Positions 55,914 through 64,000 of a stretch of DNA of 64,000 nucleotides are shown in pieces. The notes under the pieces were generated by a model. The model worked only from the letters and a program-made list of their open reading frames with translations. It did not search any database and was not told where the DNA came from. Positions within the stretch are counted from its first letter, which is position 1. Each line of letters begins with the position of its first letter. The stretch is from Clostridiaceae bacterium (GTDB taxonomy: Bacteria > Bacillota > Clostridia > Peptostreptococcales > Natronincolaceae). The stretch is taken from contig JAFIFG010000015.1 of NCBI GenBank assembly GCA_020832135.1, positions 62,001 through 126,000 on the forward strand. Reading direction: 5' to 3'. A program made the translations under genes and the position numbers.

Positions 55914-58900
55914 TTATAAATCTATTATTTGTATACCATTGCTGTTTAGTTCTCTATTAATGTCAGCAACAACTTCCTTTATTTTTGCATGGTGGGTGAA
56001 ATAAATAATCTGTATTTCTTCCCCGATTTCTAGGAAAACCTTTAAGGTCTCCTTCGTTCTCTTATCATCAAATTTCATTAAAATATCATCTAAGACCAAA
56101 GGCATAGGCTCAATTTTGTTGCTATAGTTTATAATGCTGGCAATTCTCAGAGCAAGATACAGTTGATCTGCAGTTCCTTCACTCATGCAATCCACCGTTA
56201 CTAAGCTATCATCTTCTCTTATCCCTACTAAGATTCTATTATCACTCTTATCCTCATAGTCAACCTTAATCCCCTTAAAAGAACCTAATGTAAGCTTTTT
56301 AAAGATTTCCGAGGTTTTTTCTACTAAGGATTTTTCATTTTTTGTTCTATAGACCTCTATTGCCTTTTTCAATATTTTATGGGCTACAATATTTTTACTA
56401 TACTCCTTCGTTAAGGTCTCTATTTCCACCATTACATCTTCCTGTTGCTGCTTTATTTCCAGAAATTTTAGGTTAGCACCATTTATTTTTTCTATATACT
56501 CATCTTCTGTTACACCAAACTCTTTTGCTTTTTCATACTTCTCACCATCTAAATCCTGTAGTTGTCCATCTATTATCTTCATATTTTCTTGTATTGCTTC
56601 TATATCTACTTCTTTTATTTCCTCTTCTAATTCTTCTAAGGTTCGTCCGTCTCCATGCTCTATTATATCTTTTATTAATGTGTCTATCTCCTCCATTAAT
56701 TTTTGCTTTTTAACGGATGCATCCTCTATTATTTCTATATCCGTTTCCTCTTCACAGTTATATTTCTTTTTTATATCCTCCAACTTAGCTAAATCTAATG
56801 CAAGCTTGCTTTTTTTGTTTTTTAGGTTTAGTTGACTATCTTTTAATTGTTTTTCTTTTTCTTTTCTTAGAGTAGCCTTATCCTTTTCTTCTTGTAGCAG
56901 ATTATATAACTCCTCTGATATGGTATTTACTGACTTATTGGCTGTATTGTATTGCAATGCCGTGCTTAGGTCTTTTGTCTTTTCTTTATAATCCTGTATA
57001 TAAACCTTTGTTTTTCGTAATTTTTCTTTCTGCTCTTTATAGTCATTAATCTTCTTGTACAGATTTCCTGCAAATTCTATATATCTTAATGCTGTCCTAC
57101 AAGCTGTATCCTCTTGGAGGCTTATCTTTTTCATTAAATCCTTCCAACTGATCTCCCATTCCTCTAGCTTTTCTCCTACTTCTTCATAATTTCTTTTATA
57201 GTAATCTATCTTATCTAGAATTTTCCCTTGATTTTGCATCAAATTTTGTCGCTGACTATTTTTCTCCCTATATTCACCAATGATTTCTTTAATATCCTCT
57301 ATCATCTCTTCTAGGCTTTGAAAGTCACCTAGCTCAATAGATAGTACTTCTCTACAGCTTTCCCTTAGTCTATCTTTAAATATTTCTGTATCTTTATTTA
57401 TTTTTTTTAAGGACTTATCTAGCTTTAAAAATTTCGTCATGCTTTCCTTTATAACCTCAACATTTTCCACCCATTCCTTCATTTCCTTCGGTGTAAGAGG
57501 TTCAACTTCCAAAATTCCTTTCCATTCTCTATGCCATACTTTACCTATTTCTTGTTTTTCTTCCTTTAGCTTATCTATTTCTCCTTCATATTGCTGAATA
57601 TCCTCTTGTAATTTTTTCATACTTTCTTTTTTTATTACAAGATCTTGAAACCTTCTCATTTGATCAGATTTTTCATCGGCTGTTTTAACTGCATCTGGAT
57701 ATTGATGTACTACCTTCTCATCTATACATTGTAAATCTTTTGCTACGGTGATATTATGGTGAATTTCTAACCATAATGCATCTCTATTTGCCCTCTTTAG
57801 GATCAATTCCTCTTCTGTAGGAATCTCTTGATATTGTCCCGCTACTGCTAAAGATCCCCTTAGCTGCTCTAGCTCTTTCAATTTACCTTGCCATTGAATT
57901 TTTACTTTATTTATAGCTTCCTCTATCTTACTTAGTTCCAATTCATATTTTTTAATTGTCTCCATTAATGGCAACTCTAGTTTAGCTATTTCAGCACCTT
58001 TAGCCTGGATTAGCTGAAGAGATTGTATTTTATTTGAAGTTTCTCTAAGTAAACCTTCATGCTCCTGCTGTATATTTTCTATATAATCTTTACTTTTTTT
58101 GTTTTTTTCTATGAATTTAATTAGTTTTTCAACTTCTTCATAGTTTGGAAGCTTATCAAACTTTTCTAAGGCCTTGTTTTTTTCCACTAATTCTTCATCA
58201 AAGTGCTTTAAATTATTTTCTATCTCCTTAAGCTCTGTTCTTAAAGCTTCACAATTCTCTGCAGCATACTTTATTTCCTCCATTAGAAACATATCTATAT
58301 TCAATCCATGAACTTCTTTACTTTCTAAGGAGTCAATATTGATTTTATATAAATCTCCTTCTATCTCTCTCTTTGTCTTGGCGATTTCATCTTCTAATGA
58401 TGCTTCTACTTTTTGCTGTGCTAAAAATACTTCTAGCCTATTCCGGAGATCTGTTATTTCATGCTGTTTTTTAATAATTTCATCATTAAATTCTAGCTCC
58501 CGCATTTCAATAATCATAGCTTCAATTATATTGTTTAAAGTGATTATTTCTTCCTCCATAAGCTTTATAGTTTTATCTATTTCTTTTCTTTCTTGAATTT
58601 TCTCTATGCTAATGATAGGTGTATCCTTAAAGTCTTCTAGCCTATTCCTTCTATCCCTCAACCTCACCATTTTAGGCCCAACAACTTTAATTCTATTTAA
58701 CTTAGTTTTTTGTGCCCCTAAATCATTTGCTTTTTTATTCAATACCTCTATAGTTGTCTTTAACCTTTGGTACTTTTCTTCCAGTTCATTATATTCATGA
58801 GCATGGTAGGTAAAGTTTTTTTCTTCTTTTTTTATTGTAAAATAGGCTTCTATTTTTTTGTTTAAGTCTTTAGTTTTAGCAGTTTTGGTAAATAGCTCCG

Positions 58901-59399
58901 TAGCCCTTTTATCAAATTCATTACAAGCTTCATTAATACTATTTAATCCAGATGCTGAACGAACGATGCTATTATCAATTTTATCACTATTTTTTATTAA
59001 ATCTTCGCCACCCTCTACCAATTGCTGATAGTCCATACCAAACATATTTCTATAGGTGTGCCTATCAATGCTACCAATGAAATTATCCAATGCATTCTCC
59101 TGTATTGGCTGATCATCACAGTTCAACAAAGTCGCCTTTCTACCCTTTCTTCTTCTAAAGGAAATAGACTCGCCCTTTTTATTTTCTAACTTCCCTTCTA
59201 TTTTGACCTTAGAAAACTTAAATGTATATTGACTTCGTTCTAATACACTGAAGAGCAAATCCTCCATAGAGGCATGAATGGTTGATTTTCCTTTTTCATT
59301 TTCTCCATAGATAATATGAAGGTTTGTATCCTTGCAAAACTGTACTTCCTTATCTTCAAATTTACCGTAAGGCATTAATCTAATATGGCTAAATTTCAT
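55914..59399 (-). CDS. SMC-like ATPase, YhaN/SbcC family
   Basis: 1161 residues. N-terminal Walker A GENEKGKS (about 34-41), long coiled-coil arms rich in Glu and Lys (about 170-1000), and a C-terminal ABC half with signature-like MSEGTADQLYLALR and Walker B PLVLDDILMKFDD. The domain layout matches Rad50-like YhaN, the partner of the YhaO nuclease. It overlaps the upstream nuclease gene by 11 bases. The pair probably processes DNA ends or unusual DNA structures; the family's exact role is poorly known. Confidence 0.88.
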   Translation of the reverse strand: MKFSHIRLMPYGKFEDKEVQFCKDTNLHIIYGENEKGKSTIHASMEDLLFSVLERSQYTFKFSKVKIEGKLENKKGESISFRRRKGRKATLLNCDDQPIQENALDNFIGSIDRHTYRNMFGMDYQQLVEGGEDLIKNSDKIDNSIVRSASGLNSINEACNEFDKRATELFTKTAKTKDLNKKIEAYFTIKKEEKNFTYHAHEYNELEEKYQRLKTTIEVLNKKANDLGAQKTKLNRIKVVGPKMVRLRDRRNRLEDFKDTPIISIEKIQERKEIDKTIKLMEEEIITLNNIIEAMIIEMRELEFNDEIIKKQHEITDLRNRLEVFLAQQKVEASLEDEIAKTKREIEGDLYKINIDSLESKEVHGLNIDMFLMEEIKYAAENCEALRTELKEIENNLKHFDEELVEKNKALEKFDKLPNYEEVEKLIKFIEKNKKSKDYIENIQQEHEGLLRETSNKIQSLQLIQAKGAEIAKLELPLMETIKKYELELSKIEEAINKVKIQWQGKLKELEQLRGSLAVAGQYQEIPTEEELILKRANRDALWLEIHHNITVAKDLQCIDEKVVHQYPDAVKTADEKSDQMRRFQDLVIKKESMKKLQEDIQQYEGEIDKLKEEKQEIGKVWHREWKGILEVEPLTPKEMKEWVENVEVIKESMTKFLKLDKSLKKINKDTEIFKDRLRESCREVLSIELGDFQSLEEMIEDIKEIIGEYREKNSQRQNLMQNQGKILDKIDYYKRNYEEVGEKLEEWEISWKDLMKKISLQEDTACRTALRYIEFAGNLYKKINDYKEQKEKLRKTKVYIQDYKEKTKDLSTALQYNTANKSVNTISEELYNLLQEEKDKATLRKEKEKQLKDSQLNLKNKKSKLALDLAKLEDIKKKYNCEEETDIEIIEDASVKKQKLMEEIDTLIKDIIEHGDGRTLEELEEEIKEVDIEAIQENMKIIDGQLQDLDGEKYEKAKEFGVTEDEYIEKINGANLKFLEIKQQQEDVMVEIETLTKEYSKNIVAHKILKKAIEVYRTKNEKSLVEKTSEIFKKLTLGSFKGIKVDYEDKSDNRILVGIREDDSLVTVDCMSEGTADQLYLALRIASIINYSNKIEPMPLVLDDILMKFDDKRTKETLKVFLEIGEEIQIIYFTHHAKIKEVVADINRELNSNGIQIIDL

Positions 59400-60669
59400 C
59401 TATTTCACCTACCTTCGCTTGAATCTCGAATAAAATATCCTCCTTCACTTCATCAATCAAGGAATGGATATATTGCTGAGAATCAAATGCTACCCCTTGT
59501 TCTAATTGAAAATAGTCGGGGGGTAATTTAGTTTTTAAATCTCCTAAAGTATCGGCTATATCCTTTATGGTTTCTTCCTCTTCCTTTAATAGATCCATCA
59601 TTTGAAATATATCGTGAATAACGGGATTTCTTTTTACTAACTCCTCTACTGAAGTAATTTTTTCTGTATCTATTTTAATTTTTTCAACACATATTTGCCC
59701 GTAGGCTACTTGATTTCCTATATTTCTTATTTCATTCAATAGGAAAGGAAGATTCTTTTCAAGTTCATTATGAAGCTCTGTTCTTCCCTTTAGTACAATT
59801 CTAACTATAAGTGATTTTTCATTGCATTTATCGATTTCTTCTTCAAGAGCAGTTTTGGCTTTATCATATAGTACATTCCTGTCGGTAACCTTGTCCAAAT
59901 TTATTTCACAAATGTTCCATCGTAATACATCTAGGCTACGAAAGTTTAATTCAGTTATTTTCCCACCCTTTACTGTCACTAGAAAACAACCCTTTTCTCC
60001 AGTTTCTTTAATATTTCGACCTTGAATATTTCCTGGGTAAACGATGGCAGGATCCTGAGTCTGTACAACTTGTCTCTTATGAATATGACCTAAAGCCCAG
60101 TAATCGTAACCCTTTGATATGAGGTCCTGTTCTCTACAAGGGGCATAATTTTCATGTTCTTCTCTACCTGTTAAGCTTGTATGTAGCATACCTATGTTAA
60201 AGTACCCCTTCTCCCCTAAAGGATATTCAAGTGCTAGGTTTCTAGTTTCCGAACGACTTTCAAAGCTAATCCCATGTATGGCCACCTGTAGTTCCTCTAT
60301 AAACTCCGTTCCTACCTTATCGGTGAAAAACTCCACCACGCCTTCAGGTAGTTTTATCTGCTTTGTGATGACACTGGCAGCATCATGGTTTCCTCTGATG
60401 ATAAAAACTTTTATATGCTTCTCCGTCAATCTTTTTATTTGATGATTAAAAAATAATCTAGCATTAGCATCCTGAAGGTCACCATCAAATACATCCCCCG
60501 CCAGAAGCAAAAATTTCACTTCTTCTATTAAACAGAGATCTATTAAGTTTTCAAAAGCCTTCCTAGTAGCTACTTTAATTTGTTCAATTGGTGCTCCTTC
60601 ATATTTATTCAATCCCTTCATAGGACTATCAATGTGTAAATCCGCCGCATGTATAAATTTAAAATCCAT
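59389..60669 (-). CDS. Mre11-like DNA exonuclease, YhaO/SbcD family
   Basis: 426 residues. The calcineurin-type phosphoesterase motifs are all present: HAADLHIDSP (7-16), LAGDVFDGD, IRGNHDAA and YWALGHIHKRQ, coordinating two metal ions. C-terminal 170 residues form the capping region that contacts the ATPase. The ATG follows AAGGGGGGATTAG. It is the first gene of the pair; its stop overlaps the start of the YhaN-like gene. Confidence 0.92.
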   Translation of the reverse strand: MDFKFIHAADLHIDSPMKGLNKYEGAPIEQIKVATRKAFENLIDLCLIEEVKFLLLAGDVFDGDLQDANARLFFNHQIKRLTEKHIKVFIIRGNHDAASVITKQIKLPEGVVEFFTDKVGTEFIEELQVAIHGISFESRSETRNLALEYPLGEKGYFNIGMLHTSLTGREEHENYAPCREQDLISKGYDYWALGHIHKRQVVQTQDPAIVYPGNIQGRNIKETGEKGCFLVTVKGGKITELNFRSLDVLRWNICEINLDKVTDRNVLYDKAKTALEEEIDKCNEKSLIVRIVLKGRTELHNELEKNLPFLLNEIRNIGNQVAYGQICVEKIKIDTEKITSVEELVKRNPVIHDIFQMMDLLKEEEETIKDIADTLGDLKTKLPPDYFQLEQGVAFDSQQYIHSLIDEVKEDILFEIQAKVGEIDEI

Positions 60670-60787
60670 CTAATCCCCCCTTAGTACTTTCTATTAAATC
60701 AATTTTATCATATTTAACATTTTCTGTTAATTGCATTCTACTTCTCTATTTTTAAAAGTTTTAGTTATTTCTATTATAATGAAAAAA

Positions 60788-60811
60788 AGATACACCTTAA
60801 ATGGTGTATCT
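60788..60811 (-). terminator. Terminator after cheW
   Basis: GATACACC and GGTGTATC around a 6-base loop, followed on the complement by a run of seven T. It overlaps the cheW stop. Confidence 0.8.
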
Positions 60812-61259
60812 ACATATTTTGTATTTCTTGTTTTTCCTTTTCTGTCAATATTTTCTCTAAATCCAAAAGAATAATAATCTTTTCTTCCACTTTCCCAATA
60901 CCTGTTATATATTGTCTATCAATCCCCGCTATAATTTCTGGCGGATTTTCTATTTGTTCTTCCTTCATGGTAAGTACTTGAGATGCATCATCTACGATGA
61001 AGCCTATTTGTTTATTTTTGATATGGATAATAATAATTCTGTTGTTTTCATTAATTTCTTCGTCATCAAGGCTAAATCTCTTTTTAAGGCTTATAATTGG
61101 TGTAATATTACCCCTGAGATTAATAATACCTTCTACAAAGTTAGGTACATTAGGAACCTTAGTAGGGTTTTTATACTCTGTAATTTCTTGAACATGATCG
61201 ATTTCCACACCATATTCTTCTCCACATAATTTAAATATAACGTATTGCTTTTCTGCCAT
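60810..61259 (-). CDS. cheW: Chemotaxis protein CheW
   Basis: 149 residues, one CheW domain with YVIFKLCGEEYGVEIDHVQEI, FVEGIINLRGNITPIISL and IGFIVDDASQVL. It links chemoreceptors with CheA. The ATG follows GGGGGGCTATCAAA. Solitary gene; with CheV it shows that the organism is motile or has a chemosensory pathway. Confidence 0.95.
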   Translation of the reverse strand: MAEKQYVIFKLCGEEYGVEIDHVQEITEYKNPTKVPNVPNFVEGIINLRGNITPIISLKKRFSLDDEEINENNRIIIIHIKNKQIGFIVDDASQVLTMKEEQIENPPEIIAGIDRQYITGIGKVEEKIIILLDLEKILTEKEKQEIQNM

Positions 61260-61368
61260 TTTGATAGCCCCCCTATAGCTTGTATCTTACTCTTTTACAG
61301 CAATTATATCATAAATTTTCTATTGTAACAGAATTAAAATAGAAAATAATTCAAATTTTGACATTTGT

Positions 61369-62232
61369 CTATATAAAACCCTTCATCAAATGGTTAAAAT
61401 CCTCTTGTGATATAGTTAAGTCTTGATTAACTAGAGCTTTTGTATCTACATCTACTATTAAATCGTTTGTATTTTCCTCATTTTGTTGATAAATCAATCC
61501 CGTACAAAGTCCATCAGTCTCCATTAACTTCATCATAGCCATCTGAGAATTAGAAGAATCATAGTCTTTATCTTCACTTACATCGACTAAATTTTCTCTA
61601 TACCATTGATAGGTATTAGTCTTGTTAAAGGTGATACAAGGGCTAAATACATTGATAAGAGAAAATCCCTCATGCTCTATACCTTTTACTATGAGATCAA
61701 TCATTTGCTGTTGAAATCCTGAAAAACTTTGAGCTAAAAAGGTAGCTCCTGCTGATAGAGAAAGCACCCCTGGTCTCAAAGGAATATCTTCAGCTCCTTC
61801 TGGTGTGCTTTTGGTTACAAATCCCTGATCACTTAGGGGGGAAGTATGGCCCTTCGTAAGTCCATAGATCTGATTATTAAGTACTATATAGGTGATATTT
61901 AGGTTTCTTCTGAGAGCATGAAGTGTATGATTTGTTCCAATAGCAAAACCATCACCATCTCCCCCAGCAGCAATAACAGTAAGTTCTTTGTTGGCCAGCT
62001 TTATTCCTTGAGCCAGAGGCATTACTCTTCCATGAATACCATGAAAGCTATAGGAGTTTACATACCCTGATAAACGCCCAGAGCATCCTATTCCTGTTGT
62101 AACTACTAAATTTTCATTAGGAATTTTTAGTTTGTCCGCCGCTACTTGAATTCCCCTTAATATAGAGTAATGACCACATCCAGGACACCAGGATGGACTT
62201 ATATCGTTGCTATATTTTTTAAAAGAGGTCAT
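61369..62232 (-). CDS. 2-oxoacid:ferredoxin oxidoreductase, beta (TPP-binding) subunit
   Basis: 287 residues. TPP and iron-sulfur motifs: SWCPGCGHYSIL (12-23), GIGCSGRLSGYVNSYSFHGI, and the metal-TPP signature GGDGDGFAIGTNH. It matches KorB-type beta subunits (2-oxoglutarate or other 2-oxoacids). The ATG is two bases after the alpha-subunit stop, so translation is coupled. The enzyme oxidatively decarboxylates a keto acid to acyl-CoA and reduces ferredoxin. The substrate is uncertain; a separate ferredoxin (KorD) subunit is not encoded next to it within the window. Confidence 0.92.
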   Translation of the reverse strand: MTSFKKYSNDISPSWCPGCGHYSILRGIQVAADKLKIPNENLVVTTGIGCSGRLSGYVNSYSFHGIHGRVMPLAQGIKLANKELTVIAAGGDGDGFAIGTNHTLHALRRNLNITYIVLNNQIYGLTKGHTSPLSDQGFVTKSTPEGAEDIPLRPGVLSLSAGATFLAQSFSGFQQQMIDLIVKGIEHEGFSLINVFSPCITFNKTNTYQWYRENLVDVSEDKDYDSSNSQMAMMKLMETDGLCTGLIYQQNEENTNDLIVDVDTKALVNQDLTISQEDFNHLMKGFI

Positions 62233-62233
62233 A

Positions 62234-63952
62234 TTATATCTCTCCCATCTTTTTAGTTATTTCACCTATGCTAAAGGATGTACCATCATATTTGGTAACA
62301 CTATGGATTTTGTCATGATAACCTAATGCTTCTGTAATAATTGCATACAGCTGTTTTCTGTAGTTGTTTTCAAATACTACGATATCTTTATATTTTTTTA
62401 AAAGATTTGCTAATTGTTTGATAGGAAGAGGTCTTAACATTCTTATAGCAGCTATATCTACTTTTGGACTTTCTACTAAATTAACTGCTTCACTAATAAC
62501 ACCGAAGGTAGAACCTAAAGCTAAAAATAAAGTGTCACTTCCATTTTCTATAACCTTTATATGCTCTTGTTGTTGTAAGGGTTCTATCTTTCTAAATCTC
62601 TTTTCAATCATCCTTTTACGAACGGTTGTATCCTCCGTCGGTAATCCCTTCTCATTATGTTCTACTGCTGTCACATGATGAAAACCATTCACTCCTCCAG
62701 GTATGCTTCTAGGAGAAATACCTGTCTCATTATCTATAAATCTTTTAAATTCCTTAGAATCAATATTTCTAAGTTCATCATTTGTTAATAACTCGCCACG
62801 TTCTATTTTTATTTTGCAGTAATCTAAGGAATCTATCGTTTGAATAGATAATCCTAAGTCAAGATCTAGAACTAAAATAACAGGACATTGATATTTCTCC
62901 GCTAAATTAAAGGCTTCAATAGCATCCTCAAAGCATTCCTCCACTGTGGAAGGTGTTAAAATAATAGTTGGATAATCACCATGACCCCCATAGTATAGGG
63001 TAAATAAGTCACTTTGCTCATGTTTTGTAGGCATGCCAGTACTGGGGCCTACTCTTTGAGTGTCCACTATGACCACCGGCACCTCTGTTATAGATGCCAT
63101 GCCTATAGCCTCCGTCATTAAAGAAATCCCAGGGCCTGAAGTGGCGGTCATGCTTCTAACTCCAGCATATCCTCCACCTATAGCCATAGTAACGGCTGCT
63201 ATTTCATCCTCCACCTGTAGCATAATGCCTCCATATTGAGGAAGAACTTTTCCCATATACTCCATCACCTCAGAAGCGGGTGTAATAGGATAAGCTGGCA
63301 TTAATCTGCACCCCGCCATTAATGCTCCTAATGCTACAGCCTCATTGCCTATCATGACGGGTCTTCCTTTAGTTTCTTTAGGAACTGAAAGTTGCTTCTT
63401 ATACTTATCATCAAGCTCTATATCATATTCAAAAGCTGTTTCCCATGCTGTTTTATTGCTTTGAAGTAATTTGTCACTTTTATGAGAGAATCTTTCCTCG
63501 AAATACTTTATGATCATCTCCTTAGGTATATCTAGGATTCTACTTAAAAAAGTTATGATTGCTGTAGTTTTTGTAATGGATGCCCCTGACTCTTTAGCAA
63601 TTTTGGTTAGAGGTAGGGGCTTTATCTTTAGACCGTTACCTTCCACAACATCCATTTCTATACCTTCATCATGTAAGATAAGTCCTCCTTCCTCTAACTT
63701 ATCTCTATATATACTTATGGTTTCTTGGTCCAGTGCTACAATAATATCCAACTTATCCTCTACTGCAATTACTCTTTCTGTACCTACTGTTATGATAATA
63801 GCTGTGTTACCACCCTTTATTCGTGAAGAAAATTTTCTAGCACTATAAGCATAATATCCTAGTCTAGATAGTATTTTTATTATACTCTCGCCAGCACTTA
63901 CAATACCTTCTCCTTGAATCCCCCCAATAACAAAGCTTAATTTGTTTTTCAA
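62234..63952 (-). CDS. 2-oxoacid:ferredoxin oxidoreductase, fused gamma-alpha subunit
   Basis: 572 residues from TTG at 63952 (GGGGGTAGGGATA upstream). The N-terminal 180 residues are the gamma domain (GGIQGEGIVSAGESI, FSSRIKGGNTAIII) and the rest the alpha domain (PAYPITPASEVMEYMG, ATSGPGISLMTEAIGMA, VDTQRVGPSTGMPTKHEQSDL). This gamma-alpha fusion is the KorA/OorA layout of two-subunit enzymes. In amino-acid fermenters such enzymes oxidise keto acids from deaminated amino acids. It is the first gene of the pair; upstream sequence to the window end is non-coding. Confidence 0.93.
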   Translation of the reverse strand: MKNKLSFVIGGIQGEGIVSAGESIIKILSRLGYYAYSARKFSSRIKGGNTAIIITVGTERVIAVEDKLDIIVALDQETISIYRDKLEEGGLILHDEGIEMDVVEGNGLKIKPLPLTKIAKESGASITKTTAIITFLSRILDIPKEMIIKYFEERFSHKSDKLLQSNKTAWETAFEYDIELDDKYKKQLSVPKETKGRPVMIGNEAVALGALMAGCRLMPAYPITPASEVMEYMGKVLPQYGGIMLQVEDEIAAVTMAIGGGYAGVRSMTATSGPGISLMTEAIGMASITEVPVVIVDTQRVGPSTGMPTKHEQSDLFTLYYGGHGDYPTIILTPSTVEECFEDAIEAFNLAEKYQCPVILVLDLDLGLSIQTIDSLDYCKIKIERGELLTNDELRNIDSKEFKRFIDNETGISPRSIPGGVNGFHHVTAVEHNEKGLPTEDTTVRKRMIEKRFRKIEPLQQQEHIKVIENGSDTLFLALGSTFGVISEAVNLVESPKVDIAAIRMLRPLPIKQLANLLKKYKDIVVFENNYRKQLYAIITEALGYHDKIHSVTKYDGTSFSIGEITKKMGEI

Positions 63953-64000
63953 TATCCCTACCCCCTATATTCTGAATGTTTTTACACTTCTTTATATATT

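Noticed and set aside
56525-58800. Several leucine- or serine-rich plus-strand frames inside the YhaN-like gene
   Set aside because: They are shadows of the lysine/glutamate-rich coiled-coil coding strand and lack ribosome sites.
1-64000. CRISPR arrays, rRNA, tRNA, prophage
   Set aside because: I saw no regularly spaced direct repeats with unique spacers, no cloverleaf-type sequence with TTCGA arm in a plausible context, no ribosomal RNA and no phage structural genes. tRNAscan and a CRISPR finder would settle this.

Overview
The window is AT-rich, densely coded DNA with low-GC Firmicute features: strong AGGAGG ribosome sites, a T-box leader, a Spo0E-like protein, sigma-54 control of an amino-acid reductase operon, and a tig-clpP-clpX-lonB-lon-engB cluster. 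The D-proline reductase genes (prdA, selenoprotein prdC, prdR), the Stn-like NADH/flavin/iron-sulfur operon and the 2-oxoacid:ferredoxin oxidoreductase point to a strictly anaerobic, amino-acid-fermenting clostridium of the Alkaliphilus / Peptostreptococcaceae type. The species assignment is inference. No rRNA, tRNA, CRISPR array, prophage or intact insertion sequence was seen.

Layout. 1-4450: Stickland proline reduction, with the 5' part of prdA, prdC (which reads through an in-frame UGA) and the activator prdR; a canonical -24/-12 promoter and two GTGTCA-N6-TGACAC palindromes lie between prdC and prdR. 4640-4810: rubredoxin. 4890-14220: engB, lon, lonB, a pair of chromate-transporter half genes, clpX, clpP, tig. 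14500-19540: an MgtC-like protein and a tripartite tricarboxylate transporter (tctA, tctB and two tctC paralogues). 19750-26490: a PhoP/PhoR-like two-component pair, an SLH/BsuPI secreted protein, a LacI regulator and an orphan CHASE4-like histidine kinase. 26670-28840: a ferritin-like gene remnant, a cysteine-desulfurase-like enzyme and a DsrE-like protein. 28890-32360: eukaryote-like ileS with its T-box leader and promoter. 32450-36200: a 3' fragment of an ornithine-cyclodeaminase-like gene, cheV, and two full paralogues of that gene. 36450-41500: nickel-pincer cofactor genes larC and larB around a methyltransferase and a nickel/peptide-type binding lipoprotein with a structured leader. 41530-45460: Spo0E-like protein, XRE regulator, ychF, GGDEF protein. 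45690-49710: pstSCAB with a HAD protein. 49990-55840: three-gene Stn-like electron-transfer complex. 55910-60670: YhaN/YhaO-like nuclease pair. 60810-61260: cheW. 61370-63950: two-subunit 2-oxoacid:ferredoxin oxidoreductase.

How the genes may work together. The most interesting reading is a metabolic chain. Two adjacent proteins of the archaeal-type ornithine cyclodeaminase family (TIGR00300, LOR/SDH) would make proline from ornithine. They sit divergent to larC and near larB, which make the nickel-pincer nucleotide, and near a candidate nickel-binding lipoprotein. The proline would be reduced by the Prd system at the other end of the window, using selenium and a pyruvoyl cofactor, while the Stn-like complex and the oxoacid oxidoreductase would balance NADH and ferredoxin. 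The link between the cyclodeaminase-like pair and the nickel cofactor is inferred from gene neighbourhood and has not been demonstrated here.
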